A stretch of 64,000 nucleotides of DNA, from positions 4,223,001 through 4,287,000 of the forward strand of contig NZ_CP059322.2 in the NCBI RefSeq assembly GCF_013694245.2, given 5' to 3'. A model generated the notes under the pieces. It was given only the letters and a program-made list of their open reading frames with translations. It was not told the DNA's origin and did no database searches. Numbering within the stretch: position 1 is the stretch's first letter; each line of letters starts with the position of its first letter. Below are positions 1 through 7,531 of the stretch, in pieces. Position numbers and translations under genes: made by a program. The DNA comes from Micromonospora ferruginea. Lineage in GTDB: Bacteria > Actinomycetota > Actinomycetes > Mycobacteriales > Micromonosporaceae.

Positions 1-228
1 ACGAACGTCTCGCACGGCTGCGTCAACGTCTCGATGAAGGACGGCAACTGGCTGTTCACCAACACCCGGATGGGCGACCCGATCACGGTCAAGGGCACCG
101 AGCGGAAGCTGCAGAACGGCAACGGCTGGACCGACTGGAACATGAGCTGGGACGAGTACGTCAAGGGCAGCGCCCTGCCGTACGAGCCGACGGGCGACGT
201 GACGCCCAGCCCGGAGCCGACCGCCTGA
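1..228 (+). CDS. L,D-transpeptidase (YkuD family), C-terminal fragment
   Basis: Only the last 75 codons are present; the gene starts upstream of the window. The frame opens with T-N-V-S-H-G-C-V-N, the signature SHGC(V/I)N of YkuD L,D-transpeptidases, in which the Cys is the acyl-enzyme nucleophile. These extracytoplasmic enzymes form 3-3 cross-links in peptidoglycan. After the motif come the usual short strands (GDPITVKGTE) and a Trp-rich tail (GWTDWNMSWDEYVKG), then a Pro/Glu/Thr-rich end. The gene is followed by a strong hairpin. The catalytic Cys region is clear; the N-terminal domains (often Ig-like repeats in actinobacteria) cannot be seen. Confidence 0.9.
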   Translation, partial: TNVSHGCVNVSMKDGNWLFTNTRMGDPITVKGTERKLQNGNGWTDWNMSWDEYVKGSALPYEPTGDVTPSPEPTA

Positions 229-240
229 CACCCGGTACAC

Positions 241-274
241 GACGAAGCCCCCTCCCGGAGGAGGGGGCTTCGTC
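241..274. terminator. Perfect 15-bp hairpin, likely bidirectional terminator
   Basis: Arms 241-255 and 260-274 are exactly complementary around a 4-nt loop (cgga). It lies between the end of the transpeptidase gene and the 3' end of the convergent tRNA-His, so it can serve both. There is no strong U-tract, as is common in high-G+C actinobacteria. Confidence 0.8.
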
Positions 275-276
275 GT

Positions 277-353
277 TGGGGTGACTGATGGGAATTGAAC
301 CCACGACAACCGGGACCACAACCCGGTGCTCTGCCAACTGAGCTACAGCCACC
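277..353 (-). tRNA. tRNA-His (GTG)
   Basis: The reverse strand folds into a normal cloverleaf. The anticodon loop is TTGTGGT, with GTG at 319-317, between 5-bp stems CCGGG/CCCGG. The histidine identity pair is encoded in the genome: an extra 5' G-1 (353) faces discriminator C73 (280). The acceptor stem is seven pairs with one G:U. A CCA end is encoded at 279-277. It lies just downstream of orn on the same strand. Confidence 0.95.
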
Positions 354-443
354 ATGCTCGCCGCTCCGGTCGACCCGGGCGGTGCGCGGACCAATAATAG
401 CCACACCCCGCCCGACCCCGTCCACCGGGTTCCGGCCCGCGCC

Positions 444-1034
444 TCAGAGCTGCGCGGCGATCCCCTTCGCGGTCTCCACGTCCGGCCCGGGCAGCGGCAC
501 GAACAGGGTCCGCCGGTAGTACTCCAACTCCCGGATGCTCTCCCGGATGTCGGCCAGCGCCCGGTGGGCCAGGCCCTTCTGCGGCTGGCCGAAGTACACC
601 CGCGGGTACCAGCGCCGGCACAGCTCCTTGATCGAGGAGACGTCGATCATCCGGTAGTGCAGGTGGGCGTCGAGCCGGGTCATGTCCCGGGCCAGGAAGC
701 CCCGGTCGGTGGCGATCGAGTTGCCGCACAGCGGCGCGGTGCGCGGATCCTTCACGTGGCTGGTGACGTAGTCGAGCACCATGTCCTCGGCCTCGGCCAG
801 GGTGACCGTGGAGCGGCGTACCTCCTCGGTCAGGCCGGACTTGGCGTGCATGGTGCGCACGATCTCCGGCATGCCGTCCAGCGCCGCGTCGTCGGCGTGG
901 ATCACCACGTCCACACCGTCCCCGAGCACGTTCAGGTCGGGGTCGGTGACGAGCGCGGCGACCTCGATGAGGGCGTCCCGACGCAGGTCGAGCCCGGTCA
1001 TCTCACAATCGATCCAGACGAGAAGATCAGCCAC
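444..1034 (-). CDS. orn: Oligoribonuclease
   Basis: This 196-aa protein is a DEDDh 3'-5' exonuclease that finishes RNA decay by degrading di- to pentanucleotides (including pGpG) in the cytoplasm. The ExoI motif is WIDCEMTGLD, with metal-binding D9 and E11. ExoII is GNSIATDRGFL and ExoIII is HRALADIRESI, carrying the catalytic His and last Asp. Length and all motifs match the family. The start is the ATG giving MADLLVWIDCEMTG. tRNA-His follows on the same strand. Complete gene, confident call. Confidence 0.96.
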   Translation of the reverse strand: MADLLVWIDCEMTGLDLRRDALIEVAALVTDPDLNVLGDGVDVVIHADDAALDGMPEIVRTMHAKSGLTEEVRRSTVTLAEAEDMVLDYVTSHVKDPRTAPLCGNSIATDRGFLARDMTRLDAHLHYRMIDVSSIKELCRRWYPRVYFGQPQKGLAHRALADIRESIRELEYYRRTLFVPLPGPDVETAKGIAAQL

Positions 1035-1107
1035 CGGAACAGACTACGCGCCGGCGACGCGCCCGCGCCTCGGCACGGTCGGCCAGGTGGACCGCTAGGG
1101 TTTCCCC

Positions 1108-2391
1108 GTGCCAGCCGAACCCGTCGCCCCACCCGCCGTCGCCCCGGACGACAGGGGCGGGCGTACGGCTCGGCGGGTGGTCACGGTGCTGGCGCTGGCC
1201 GCCCTGCTGCCCGCGCTCTACCTGCCCGCGCTGCGGCACGACTACTACGACCTGAAGATCTACATGCGGGCGATGGACTGGTGGGCGGCCGGTCACCCGC
1301 TCTACGACTACGTCCAGCCGGACCGGGTGCAGGGTGCGCTCTACTTCACCTATCCCCCGTTCGCGGCGCTGCTGCTGCGGCCGTTCGCGCTGCTGCCGCT
1401 CGGGGTCGCCATCGCCGCCTTCGTGGTGCTGACGCTGGCCGGCGTGGTGGTGACCACCCGCTGGCTGGTGCTGCCGGTGCTGCGGCGACACCACCTGCCG
1501 CGCGGGTTCGGGCTGACGGTCGCCGTGCTGCTGGTGCTGGCGGTGGAGAGCACCCGCGAGACGATCACACTCGGTCAGATCAACATGCTGCTGGTGGTGC
1601 TGATCCTCGCCGACCTGCTGTTCGCCGTACCCCAGGGGCGGCGCTGGGCCGGCGTGGGCGTGGGGTTGGCGGCGGCGCTCAAGCTCTTCCCGGGCATCTT
1701 CGTGATCTACCTGCTGGCCGCCCGGCGGTGGCGGGCGGCGGCGGTCGCGGCGGCGACCGCGACGGCGGCCACGCTGCTGGCGGCGGCGGTCGCGCCGGAC
1801 GACTCGTGGCGGTTCTGGACCCACGAGCTGTGGACGACCGACCGGGTGGGGCGCACCGACTACACCGGCAACCAGTCGTTGTTCGGCCTGCTCAGCCGGA
1901 TGACCGCGCCGGCCGAGCCGGGCCGGTCGGTGTGGCTGCTGCTGGCGCTGCTGATCGCCGGGTTCGGGCTGTGGCGGGCGGCGCGCGCGGCGCGGGCCGG
2001 GGACGCGCTGGTCGGCCTCACGCTGACCGGCCTGGTGGGCGGCCTGATCTCGCCGATCACCTGGACGCACCACCTCTACTGGTTCATCCCGGCGGTGGTG
2101 GTGCTGGTGGACGCGGCGCTGGACGCCGACCGGACGACCACCGCCGGCGTCCGGCGGCGCCGTGGCCTGCTCGCGCTGGCCGCCGCCACGGGCGTGGTGA
2201 TCGTGTACGGGGTGGTGACGTTCCAGGACTGGGGCACCGGGACGGTGCACACCGACGATCCGGTGGACTTCGTGGTCCGCAACGCCTACGTGCTGCTCAG
2301 CCTGCTGTTGCTGGCCGTGCTGCCGGTCCGCCACCGGTCCGCGGTGTTCGTTAAACGGACAGATCTCGCGAACGATGCCGTTCGGCGGTAA
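1108..2391 (+). CDS. GT87-type polyprenol-dependent mannosyltransferase
   Basis: This 427-aa polytopic membrane protein fits the DUF2029/GT87 family, GT-C glycosyltransferases that use polyprenyl-phosphate-mannose outside the membrane to extend lipomannan-type glycolipids in actinobacteria. Visible marks are a first TM helix followed by a periplasmic loop with D-L-K-I-Y, then the TYPPFAALL motif near residue 90, then about nine further hydrophobic helices. The HDYYDLKIY region is where the catalytic acidic residue of this class usually lies. The start is GTG. The gene is alone, and its end abuts a perfect hairpin shared with the convergent neighbour. The exact acceptor cannot be told. Confidence 0.8.
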   Translation: MPAEPVAPPAVAPDDRGGRTARRVVTVLALAALLPALYLPALRHDYYDLKIYMRAMDWWAAGHPLYDYVQPDRVQGALYFTYPPFAALLLRPFALLPLGVAIAAFVVLTLAGVVVTTRWLVLPVLRRHHLPRGFGLTVAVLLVLAVESTRETITLGQINMLLVVLILADLLFAVPQGRRWAGVGVGLAAALKLFPGIFVIYLLAARRWRAAAVAAATATAATLLAAAVAPDDSWRFWTHELWTTDRVGRTDYTGNQSLFGLLSRMTAPAEPGRSVWLLLALLIAGFGLWRAARAARAGDALVGLTLTGLVGGLISPITWTHHLYWFIPAVVVLVDAALDADRTTTAGVRRRRGLLALAAATGVVIVYGVVTFQDWGTGTVHTDDPVDFVVRNAYVLLSLLLLAVLPVRHRSAVFVKRTDLANDAVRR

Positions 2392-2446
2392 TCTGGTCTC
2401 AACTACCTCAGTTTTCTCCCAGGTAGCACCGAATAACCCCCGGTGA

Positions 2447-2483
2447 TGACGGCCCTCCGCGTCGGCAGCGCGGAGGGCCGTCA
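2447..2483. terminator. Perfect 15-bp hairpin between convergent genes
   Basis: Arms 2447-2461 and 2469-2483 pair perfectly around a 7-nt loop. The stop codon of the reverse-strand membrane protein (2481-2483) forms the outermost base pairs of the right arm, so the terminator and the coding end overlap. It serves both the GT87 gene and its convergent neighbour. Confidence 0.8.
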
Positions 2484-2930
2484 GCGTCGTCGGTCGCTCG
2501 GCGGTGCCGGCGAGATCGCGGCGCGGGTCCGCCCGGCGGGCGACGGGCCGACGGCGACCAGTTGCCGTTCCCGCCGGGACGCCGGGCCCGGCTGCCGCCC
2601 CAGCCCGCTCAGCGAGCTGATCCCGAGCCGCCCGGCCAGCACCGGAACCTGGTCCGGCTCGACCACGAAGACCACCTCGCGCGGCCGGTGCGGGCGGAGC
2701 AGCAGCACGACGGCGAGCAGCACCAGCAGCGTCCCGCCGGCCAGCAGCGCCCCGGCCAGGCCAGGGAACCAACCGCCCCGCAGCGTCAGGTCCAGCCCAC
2801 CGACGCGGGCGGCGAAGCCGCCGGCCGGATCGGTGTGCCGGGCGGCGAACCAGAGACCGGCGCCCGCCAGCAGCGCCGGACATCCCACCGCCAGCAGCAG
2901 CATGCCGGTGATCGTGCGCACGAAACGCAT
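2481..2930 (-). CDS. Small two-helix membrane protein, function unknown
   Basis: This 149-aa protein has an N-terminal hydrophobic segment (about residues 8-29), a roughly 25-residue loop, and a second strong segment (about 55-78). A basic cytosolic tail follows, containing REVVFVVEPDQVPVL and an Arg/Pro-rich end. I recognise no catalytic motif. It resembles the small hypothetical membrane proteins common in Micromonosporaceae. It stands alone between the terminator at 2447-2483 and the copper block, and nothing nearby assigns a role. The start ATG gives MRFVRTITGM. Confidence 0.6.
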   Translation of the reverse strand: MRFVRTITGMLLLAVGCPALLAGAGLWFAARHTDPAGGFAARVGGLDLTLRGGWFPGLAGALLAGGTLLVLLAVVLLLRPHRPREVVFVVEPDQVPVLAGRLGISSLSGLGRQPGPASRRERQLVAVGPSPAGRTRAAISPAPPSDRRR

Positions 2931-3026
2931 TCGATTCGTCCCTCCCGGTAGCCGAGTACCCGGCTGACCTTACCGACGCCGGTCGGCCGATCGCCGGATA
3001 TCCGCCTCACCCGGCCGCGGAACGCA

Positions 3027-3059
3027 CACCGGCCCGGCGGACGATCCGCCGGGCCGGTG
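3027..3059 (-). terminator. 15-bp hairpin downstream of ycnI-like gene
   Basis: Arms 3027-3041 and 3045-3059 are exactly complementary with a 3-nt loop. It begins 13 nt past the stop of the YcnI-like gene on the reverse strand and most likely ends the copper transcript. Confidence 0.75.
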
Positions 3060-3071
3060 CCGAGTCGCCGC

Positions 3072-3797
3072 TCAGGACTTCGCGGCCGGCTCCCGCCGGG
3101 TACGCGCGAACGCCAGCCCGCCCAGCACCAGGCCGGCCAGGCCGGCGACCAGACCGGCCACCCCGAACGCGGTGGCCGCGCCGGAGTCGGCGTCGTCGTC
3201 ATCGTCGTCGTCGGCCGCGGCGACGGCCGGCGCGCTGGCGCCCGGCGACGCGGCCTTCGCCGCCAGCTTCAGCACCGGCGCCGGGTTCTCCGGCTCCTCC
3301 GCGCCCGCCGTGGGCTCCTCGATCCAGCGGGAGACGTTGCCGTCGGAGTAGGTCTGCAGCACCTTGAACACCATGGTGTCGACCTGCGGCAGCGGGCCCA
3401 TGGAGACCGGGAACTCCTGGAACTCGCCCGGCTTCACGCCGCCGTTGGGGGCCGCGGTGAAGGTGAGCTTGGAGACCGCCTCGGTGAGCTGGCTGCCGTG
3501 CACCTCGACCGGCGGGTCGACCTTGCGCTTCTCCACGGCCACCGTCCAACCCGGCACCGGCATGGTGGAGACCGAGCCGACCGGCGCGTTCTCCGGCAGG
3601 TTCACCTCGACCTTGACGGTCGACGCCGTGTCGCTCTCGTTCGGCACCCGGAACGCGAACCGGCCGTAGCCGCCCTGCGTACCCTCCTGCGGGTTGACCG
3701 TGACGTGCGCCGAGGCCGGCCCGGCCAGGCCGAGCACGGCCGCGGCGGCGGCGAGAGTCAGTGCGGCGGCGGTCGCGGGACGCCGGAGACGGATCAT
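3072..3797 (-). CDS. YcnI-like copper-binding protein, secreted and membrane anchored
   Basis: This 241-aa protein has a signal peptide (about residues 1-30) ending ASA, so the mature protein begins with His (HVTVNPQEG). In the DUF1775/YcnI family this N-terminal His is part of a Cu(II) site. The DUF1775 domain fills about residues 31-165 (RVPNESDT, VEVNLPENAPV, PGWTV). Next come a linker with seven Asp in a row near residue 196 and a C-terminal TM helix with a basic tail. It lies 16 nt downstream of the CopC-CopD gene on the same strand, the classic ycnI-ycnJ pairing, so a role in periplasmic copper handling is likely. Confidence 0.88.
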   Translation of the reverse strand: MIRLRRPATAAALTLAAAAAVLGLAGPASAHVTVNPQEGTQGGYGRFAFRVPNESDTASTVKVEVNLPENAPVGSVSTMPVPGWTVAVEKRKVDPPVEVHGSQLTEAVSKLTFTAAPNGGVKPGEFQEFPVSMGPLPQVDTMVFKVLQTYSDGNVSRWIEEPTAGAEEPENPAPVLKLAAKAASPGASAPAVAAADDDDDDDADSGAATAFGVAGLVAGLAGLVLGGLAFARTRREPAAKS

Positions 3798-3813
3798 CAG
3801 ATGGGACCTTCCA

Positions 3814-5490
3814 TTACTTGATCGGCACGGTGGCGGTCACCGTGGCCTGGTCGATGTCGGACGTACGGACGGTGAAGCGGAGCTGCCAGTCACCCCGGGC
3901 CGGCAGGCTGACCTCGCCGGTGGCGTGGTTGTCGCTCAGCGGCAGCAGCGGCACATTGATCGGTTCGATCCCGGCCGACGGCAGCGCGGCGGTCACCTTC
4001 CACTCCTGCACCGCCTGCGGCCGGTTGTCCTTGGTGTAGGCGTAGAGGTGCAGCGAGTTGTTGCCGGTCTCGGCCGGGTCCAGCTCCACCTGGAGCGAGT
4101 AGATCGGGCTGCTCAGCGTGGTGGAGAAGTAGCCGCTCGGCGCGCCCGCCACGTCGGCGGCGGCGGTGCGCGCCGGGGTGGTCTGCACCAGCGTCGCGGA
4201 CAGGCCCAGCACCACCGCGGTGATCGCCAGCTCGGCCACCACCGCCCGCCGCATCGCGCCCGGCCGGCCGGCCGCGACCCGCCGCCGCACCAGCGCCCGG
4301 GAGTACGCGGCCACGCCGATCACCAGCGCGAACAGCACGATCTTGGCGAGCAGCAGCCGCCCGTACGTGGTGTCGACGAGCGCCTTCGGGCTGGCCACCT
4401 CGATCAGGCCCTGCACGGTGCCGGCGAGCAGCAGCGCGGCCACCGCCAGCGCGGCCCAACGGGACCAGATCGGCAGGATCGCGTCCAACTCCCGCTCGTC
4501 CGCCCGGGGCAGCAGGAACGCCGCCAGCATCACCAGGCCGCCCAGCCAGACCGCCATGCCGCCGAGGTGGACGGCGTCCACCACCACGGAGACCGCCGGG
4601 GCCGGGGACGCGGCCGGGTGGCCGGCCAGCGGCCAGGTGAACAGCGTCGCCCCGCCCAGGACCGCCAGGATGATCCCGTCGGTGCGGCCGATCGGCCCGG
4701 CGAGCAGCGGGCGGAGCAGGAACGCCGCCGCCGCGATCAGGCCCAGCCGGACCAGGTGGGTGGTGCCGTACGCGCTGCCCAGCACGTCGCCCAGGCCCGA
4801 CCCGGTGACGTCGAACAGGCCACCGCCGTTGGTGTAGGGCACCTGGAGCCACAGCTCGGCGAGCGTGGCGACCACCAGCACGCCCAGCCCGGCCCAGACC
4901 AGCCGCCCCGGGCCGCGGCGGGACAGCCGGCGCGGCCAGAGCGCGGCCAGCACCAGCGCCGGGCCGACCAGCAGCAGCAACCCGACGTAGCCGGCGTACT
5001 TCGTCACCTTCACCGCGTTCTCGGTCACCGGGTTGGCCCGGTTGTCCGAGCCGGAGTCGGACGGCGGCTCGGACGGCGCGCCCACCGAGTAGGTGAAGGT
5101 GCCGGAGACCGGGTGGCTGTCCGCCGAGATGACCCGGTAGCTCACCAGGTAGGTGCCGCGCCCGGCGGACGGGTCCACCCCGATGGTGACCTCACCGCCC
5201 CGGAACGTCGGCTCGCCCCGGTCGGCCCGGGAGCCGTCGGGGGCGATCACCCGCACCTTGCCGGGCACCTTGCGGACGCTCTCGCTGAAGGTGATCACCA
5301 CCTGGGCGGGCGCCTCGGGCACCACGGCGGACGCGGCGGGACTGCTGCTCACCAGCACCGCGTGGGCGCTGGCCGGGGTGGCCGGGGCGAGCAGCAGCGA
5401 GACCAGGAGGAGTAGCAGCCCGGCGACGGTCCCGGAGCGGGCGGCGAGGGCCCCGGGCGGGCGGCGTACGGCAGCAGTCATGACCGCCAT
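3814..5490 (-). CDS. CopC-CopD fusion, copper binding/transport membrane protein
   Basis: This 558-aa protein starts with a signal peptide and a CopC domain. Mature His follows ASA (AHAVLVSSSP), and the second copper motif is SADSHPVSGTFTYSVG. Then comes a CopD domain of about eight TM helices (about residues 190-450), including HLVRLGL and DAVHLGGMAVWLGGL with the conserved His. A C-terminal extracytoplasmic beta domain of about 110 residues ends the protein. This is the YcnJ architecture, linked to copper uptake. The start is the ATG at 5490; an ATG three codons later is also possible. A longer open frame runs upstream but is antisense to the sigma factor gene. It pairs with YcnI and faces sigC. 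Confidence 0.88.
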   Translation of the reverse strand: MAVMTAAVRRPPGALAARSGTVAGLLLLLVSLLLAPATPASAHAVLVSSSPAASAVVPEAPAQVVITFSESVRKVPGKVRVIAPDGSRADRGEPTFRGGEVTIGVDPSAGRGTYLVSYRVISADSHPVSGTFTYSVGAPSEPPSDSGSDNRANPVTENAVKVTKYAGYVGLLLLVGPALVLAALWPRRLSRRGPGRLVWAGLGVLVVATLAELWLQVPYTNGGGLFDVTGSGLGDVLGSAYGTTHLVRLGLIAAAAFLLRPLLAGPIGRTDGIILAVLGGATLFTWPLAGHPAASPAPAVSVVVDAVHLGGMAVWLGGLVMLAAFLLPRADERELDAILPIWSRWAALAVAALLLAGTVQGLIEVASPKALVDTTYGRLLLAKIVLFALVIGVAAYSRALVRRRVAAGRPGAMRRAVVAELAITAVVLGLSATLVQTTPARTAAADVAGAPSGYFSTTLSSPIYSLQVELDPAETGNNSLHLYAYTKDNRPQAVQEWKVTAALPSAGIEPINVPLLPLSDNHATGEVSLPARGDWQLRFTVRTSDIDQATVTATVPIK

Positions 5491-5581
5491 GGTTCCCGAA
5501 CCGCGCGGCGCCCGGCGAGCCGACCTCCCGCGGGCGCGCGGGCGCACGCCACGCCGCACCCGCTCGAAGGCCATGATCGGG

Positions 5582-5610
5582 TAGTCGGTGGGTGGATGGG
5601 AAAAGTTCCC
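5582..5610 (-). promoter_or_regulatory. Candidate ECF-type promoter for the CopC-CopD gene
   Basis: On the reverse strand GGGAAC (5610-5605) is followed after 17 nt by CGACTA (5587-5582). That fits the general ECF sigma pattern of an AAC-type -35 and a CG-rich -10. It lies about 90 nt upstream of the CopC-CopD start and just upstream of the divergent sigC gene, so SigC is the natural candidate. The GGGAA half also belongs to a small palindrome at 5598-5610. This is pattern matching only. Confidence 0.4.
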
Positions 5611-5614
5611 GGCG

Positions 5615-5657
5615 TGTGCGGGACCACGGAATGGGCCGAAGGACCCTGTCCCGCACA
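5615..5657. promoter_or_regulatory. 10-bp inverted repeat in the sigC/copCD divergent region
   Basis: TGTGCGGGAC (5615-5624) and its exact complement GTCCCGCACA (5648-5657) are separated by 23 nt. The pair sits between the divergent CopC-CopD and sigC genes and ends 25 nt before the sigC start. It could be an operator for a dimeric regulator or an RNA hairpin in the sigC leader. No known box was recognised. Confidence 0.4.
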
Positions 5658-5682
5658 GGTACGCCGCGTAACCTCGTCTGAC

Positions 5683-6270
5683 GTGATCCCCGCCCCGCGC
5701 GACACCGCCGCCGACCGCCTCCGGGCGGGCGCCCAGGCTGCCCGGGAGGCGGCCACCGGCTGGGCGCTCGCCGCGCGGCAGGGTGACCGAGAGGCGCAGG
5801 CCGCCTTCGTCCGGGCCACCCAGGCCGAGGTCTGGCGCTTCGTCGCCGCCCTGGTCGGCCCGGACAGCGCGGACGACCTGACCCAGGAGACCTACCTGCG
5901 GGCGCTGCGGGCGCTGCCCGGCTTCGAGGGCCGGTCCTCGGCCCGCACCTGGCTGCTCGGCATCGCCCGGCGCACCTGCGCCGACCACCTCCGCACCGTG
6001 GTGCGGCGCCGCCGGCTCGACGAGCGGCTCGCCGCCCAGGCCGCCACCGACCGGCCCCACCCCGACCCGGCCGGCCAGTTCGGCGCCGTCGACCTGGTCC
6101 GGCGGCTGCCCGCCGAGCGGCGGTCCGCGTTCGTGCTCACCCAGTTGCTCGGCCTGTCCTACGCCGAGGCCGCCGACGTGGAGGGGGTGCCGGTGGGCAC
6201 CATCCGCTCCCGGGTCGCCCGGGCCCGCGACGAACTCGTCGACGCCGTCGGCGACACGCTGGCCGGATAG
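5683..6270 (+). CDS. sigC: ECF RNA polymerase sigma factor, SigC-like
   Basis: This 195-aa protein has sigma region 2 (WRFVAALVGPDSADDLTQET, then SSARTWLLGIARRTCADHLR) and region 4 (LTQLLGLSYAEAADVEGVPV, then GTIRSRVARARDEL). From memory both blocks closely match M. tuberculosis SigC. I chose the GTG at 5683 because the protein then has normal length; the frame is open another 29 codons upstream. No anti-sigma gene follows; instead a MauE/DoxX and a DsbA-like gene do. SigC in mycobacteria has been tied to copper acquisition, and here YcnI and CopC-CopD lie just across a shared promoter region. Confidence 0.88.
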   Translation: MIPAPRDTAADRLRAGAQAAREAATGWALAARQGDREAQAAFVRATQAEVWRFVAALVGPDSADDLTQETYLRALRALPGFEGRSSARTWLLGIARRTCADHLRTVVRRRRLDERLAAQAATDRPHPDPAGQFGAVDLVRRLPAERRSAFVLTQLLGLSYAEAADVEGVPVGTIRSRVARARDELVDAVGDTLAG

Positions 6271-6300
6271 CGGGAACCATCCGTGGCCGCCGGACGACGA

Positions 6301-6822
6301 ATGACCGTGACCCCCTCCACCACCCCGGCCGGGCGCTGGCCGGCGCTGCGGCACTGGCTCGGCGTCGCGGCCCGCCTCGGGCTCGCCGCCGTCTGGCTGA
6401 TCGCCGGCGGCGCCAAGGTCGGCGACCTGGCCGCGTCCGGCCGCGCCGTGAACGCCTACCAGGTGATGCCGTACGACCTGGCCACCGTGATCGGCGCGGC
6501 GCTGCCGTTCGTGGAGCTGGCCCTGGGCCTGCTCCTGCTCGTCGGCCTGGCCACCCGGGTCGGCGCCGGCGTCTCCGCCGCGCTGCTGGTGGTCTTCGTC
6601 GCCGGCATCGCCTCGGCCTGGGCGCGCGGCCTGGCCATCGACTGCGGGTGCTTCGGCAGCGGCGGCCAGCTCGGCGCCGGCGAGTCCCCGAGCTACCTCC
6701 CGGAGATCCTCCGGGACCTGGGGTTCCTGGCGCTGGCCGGGTTCCTGCTGATCTGGCCCCGCACCCCGTTCTCGGTGGACGGGTGGCTGGCCGGCGACAC
6801 CGTGGAGGACGACGATGAGTAG
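6301..6822 (+). CDS. MauE/DoxX-like four-helix membrane protein
   Basis: This 173-aa protein has four predicted TM helices (about residues 20-37, 55-75, 80-105, 130-150). The motif IDCGCFGSGG after helix three is typical of MauE/DoxX proteins paired with thioredoxin-fold partners. Such proteins pass redox equivalents across the membrane, as MauE does for methylamine dehydrogenase maturation. The DsbA-like gene follows with an 8-bp overlap, which supports a joint thiol-redox role. I use the ATG at 6301; an in-frame GTG at 6283 is an alternative. It probably shares a transcript with sigC. Confidence 0.8.
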   Translation: MTVTPSTTPAGRWPALRHWLGVAARLGLAAVWLIAGGAKVGDLAASGRAVNAYQVMPYDLATVIGAALPFVELALGLLLLVGLATRVGAGVSAALLVVFVAGIASAWARGLAIDCGCFGSGGQLGAGESPSYLPEILRDLGFLALAGFLLIWPRTPFSVDGWLAGDTVEDDDE

Positions 6823-7531
6823 TCGCAAGGGACGCCGGGACGCGGCCCGGGTGGTACGCGAGCAGATCGCCCGGGAGAAGCGCCGCAAGCGCACCCTCTG
6901 GACCACGATCGCCGCGGTGCTGGTGCTGGTCATCGCCGGCGGCATCGGCTGGGCCGTCTACTCCTCGCAGAAGTCGGACGGCTTCACCGCACCGCCCGGC
7001 GCCAACGACGCCGGCACCGGCATCGTCTCCGGCAGCGGCCCGGTCACCGTCGACCTCTACGAGGACTACCTCTGCCCGATCTGCAAGCAGTTCCAGCAGA
7101 CCAACGGCGCCACCCTCAACCAGCTCGTCAGCGAGGGCAAGGCGAAGCTGGTCTTCCACCCGGTCGCGTTCCTCAACCGCTTCTCCACCACGCAGTACTC
7201 CACCCGCTCCTCGGCCGCCTCCGGCTGCGCGGCCAAGGGCGGCAAGTTCCGCGAGTTCACCGACCAGCTCTTCGCCCGGCAGCCGGCCGAGGGCAGCGCC
7301 GGGCTCAGCGACGACGAGCTGATCGACATCGGCGCGGGCGTCGGGCTGAACCGGGACGACTTCGCCTCCTGCGTGAACGACGGCACCTACACGTCGTGGA
7401 CCGAACACGTGACCGAGGAGGCGAGCAAGTCCGGCGTGACCGGCACCCCCACCATCAAGGTCAACGGCACCGAGGTGCAGGACAAGAGCCCGGACGGGAT
7501 CAAGGCGGCCGTGGCGGCGGCCGGCAGGTGA
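6815..7531 (+). CDS. DsbA-like membrane-anchored thiol-disulfide oxidoreductase
   Basis: This 238-aa protein has a basic cytosolic N-terminus, one TM anchor (about residues 28-49) and an extracytoplasmic thioredoxin/DsbA fold. The active site is C87-P-I-C90, followed by the helical insert with FSTTQYSTRSSAASGC and the cis-Pro strand SGVTGTPTIKVNGTEV. It belongs to the DsbA/FrnE-like group common in actinobacteria. It overlaps the MauE-like gene by 8 bp and the next gene by 4 bp (GTGA). The set likely oxidises or isomerises Cys in exported proteins, perhaps copper proteins; that substrate is inference. Confidence 0.88.
   Translation: MSSRKGRRDAARVVREQIAREKRRKRTLWTTIAAVLVLVIAGGIGWAVYSSQKSDGFTAPPGANDAGTGIVSGSGPVTVDLYEDYLCPICKQFQQTNGATLNQLVSEGKAKLVFHPVAFLNRFSTTQYSTRSSAASGCAAKGGKFREFTDQLFARQPAEGSAGLSDDELIDIGAGVGLNRDDFASCVNDGTYTSWTEHVTEEASKSGVTGTPTIKVNGTEVQDKSPDGIKAAVAAAGR

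Noticed and set aside
2401..2425. CTACCT/AGGTAG inverted repeat after the GT87 gene
   Set aside because: Only six pairs, weaker than the perfect hairpin at 2447-2483; probably chance.
5491..6945. Reverse-strand frame extending the CopC-CopD protein by about 480 residues
   Set aside because: It is antisense to sigC and the MauE-like gene, is Gly/Ala/Arg-rich noise, and the family start with a signal peptide is at 5490.
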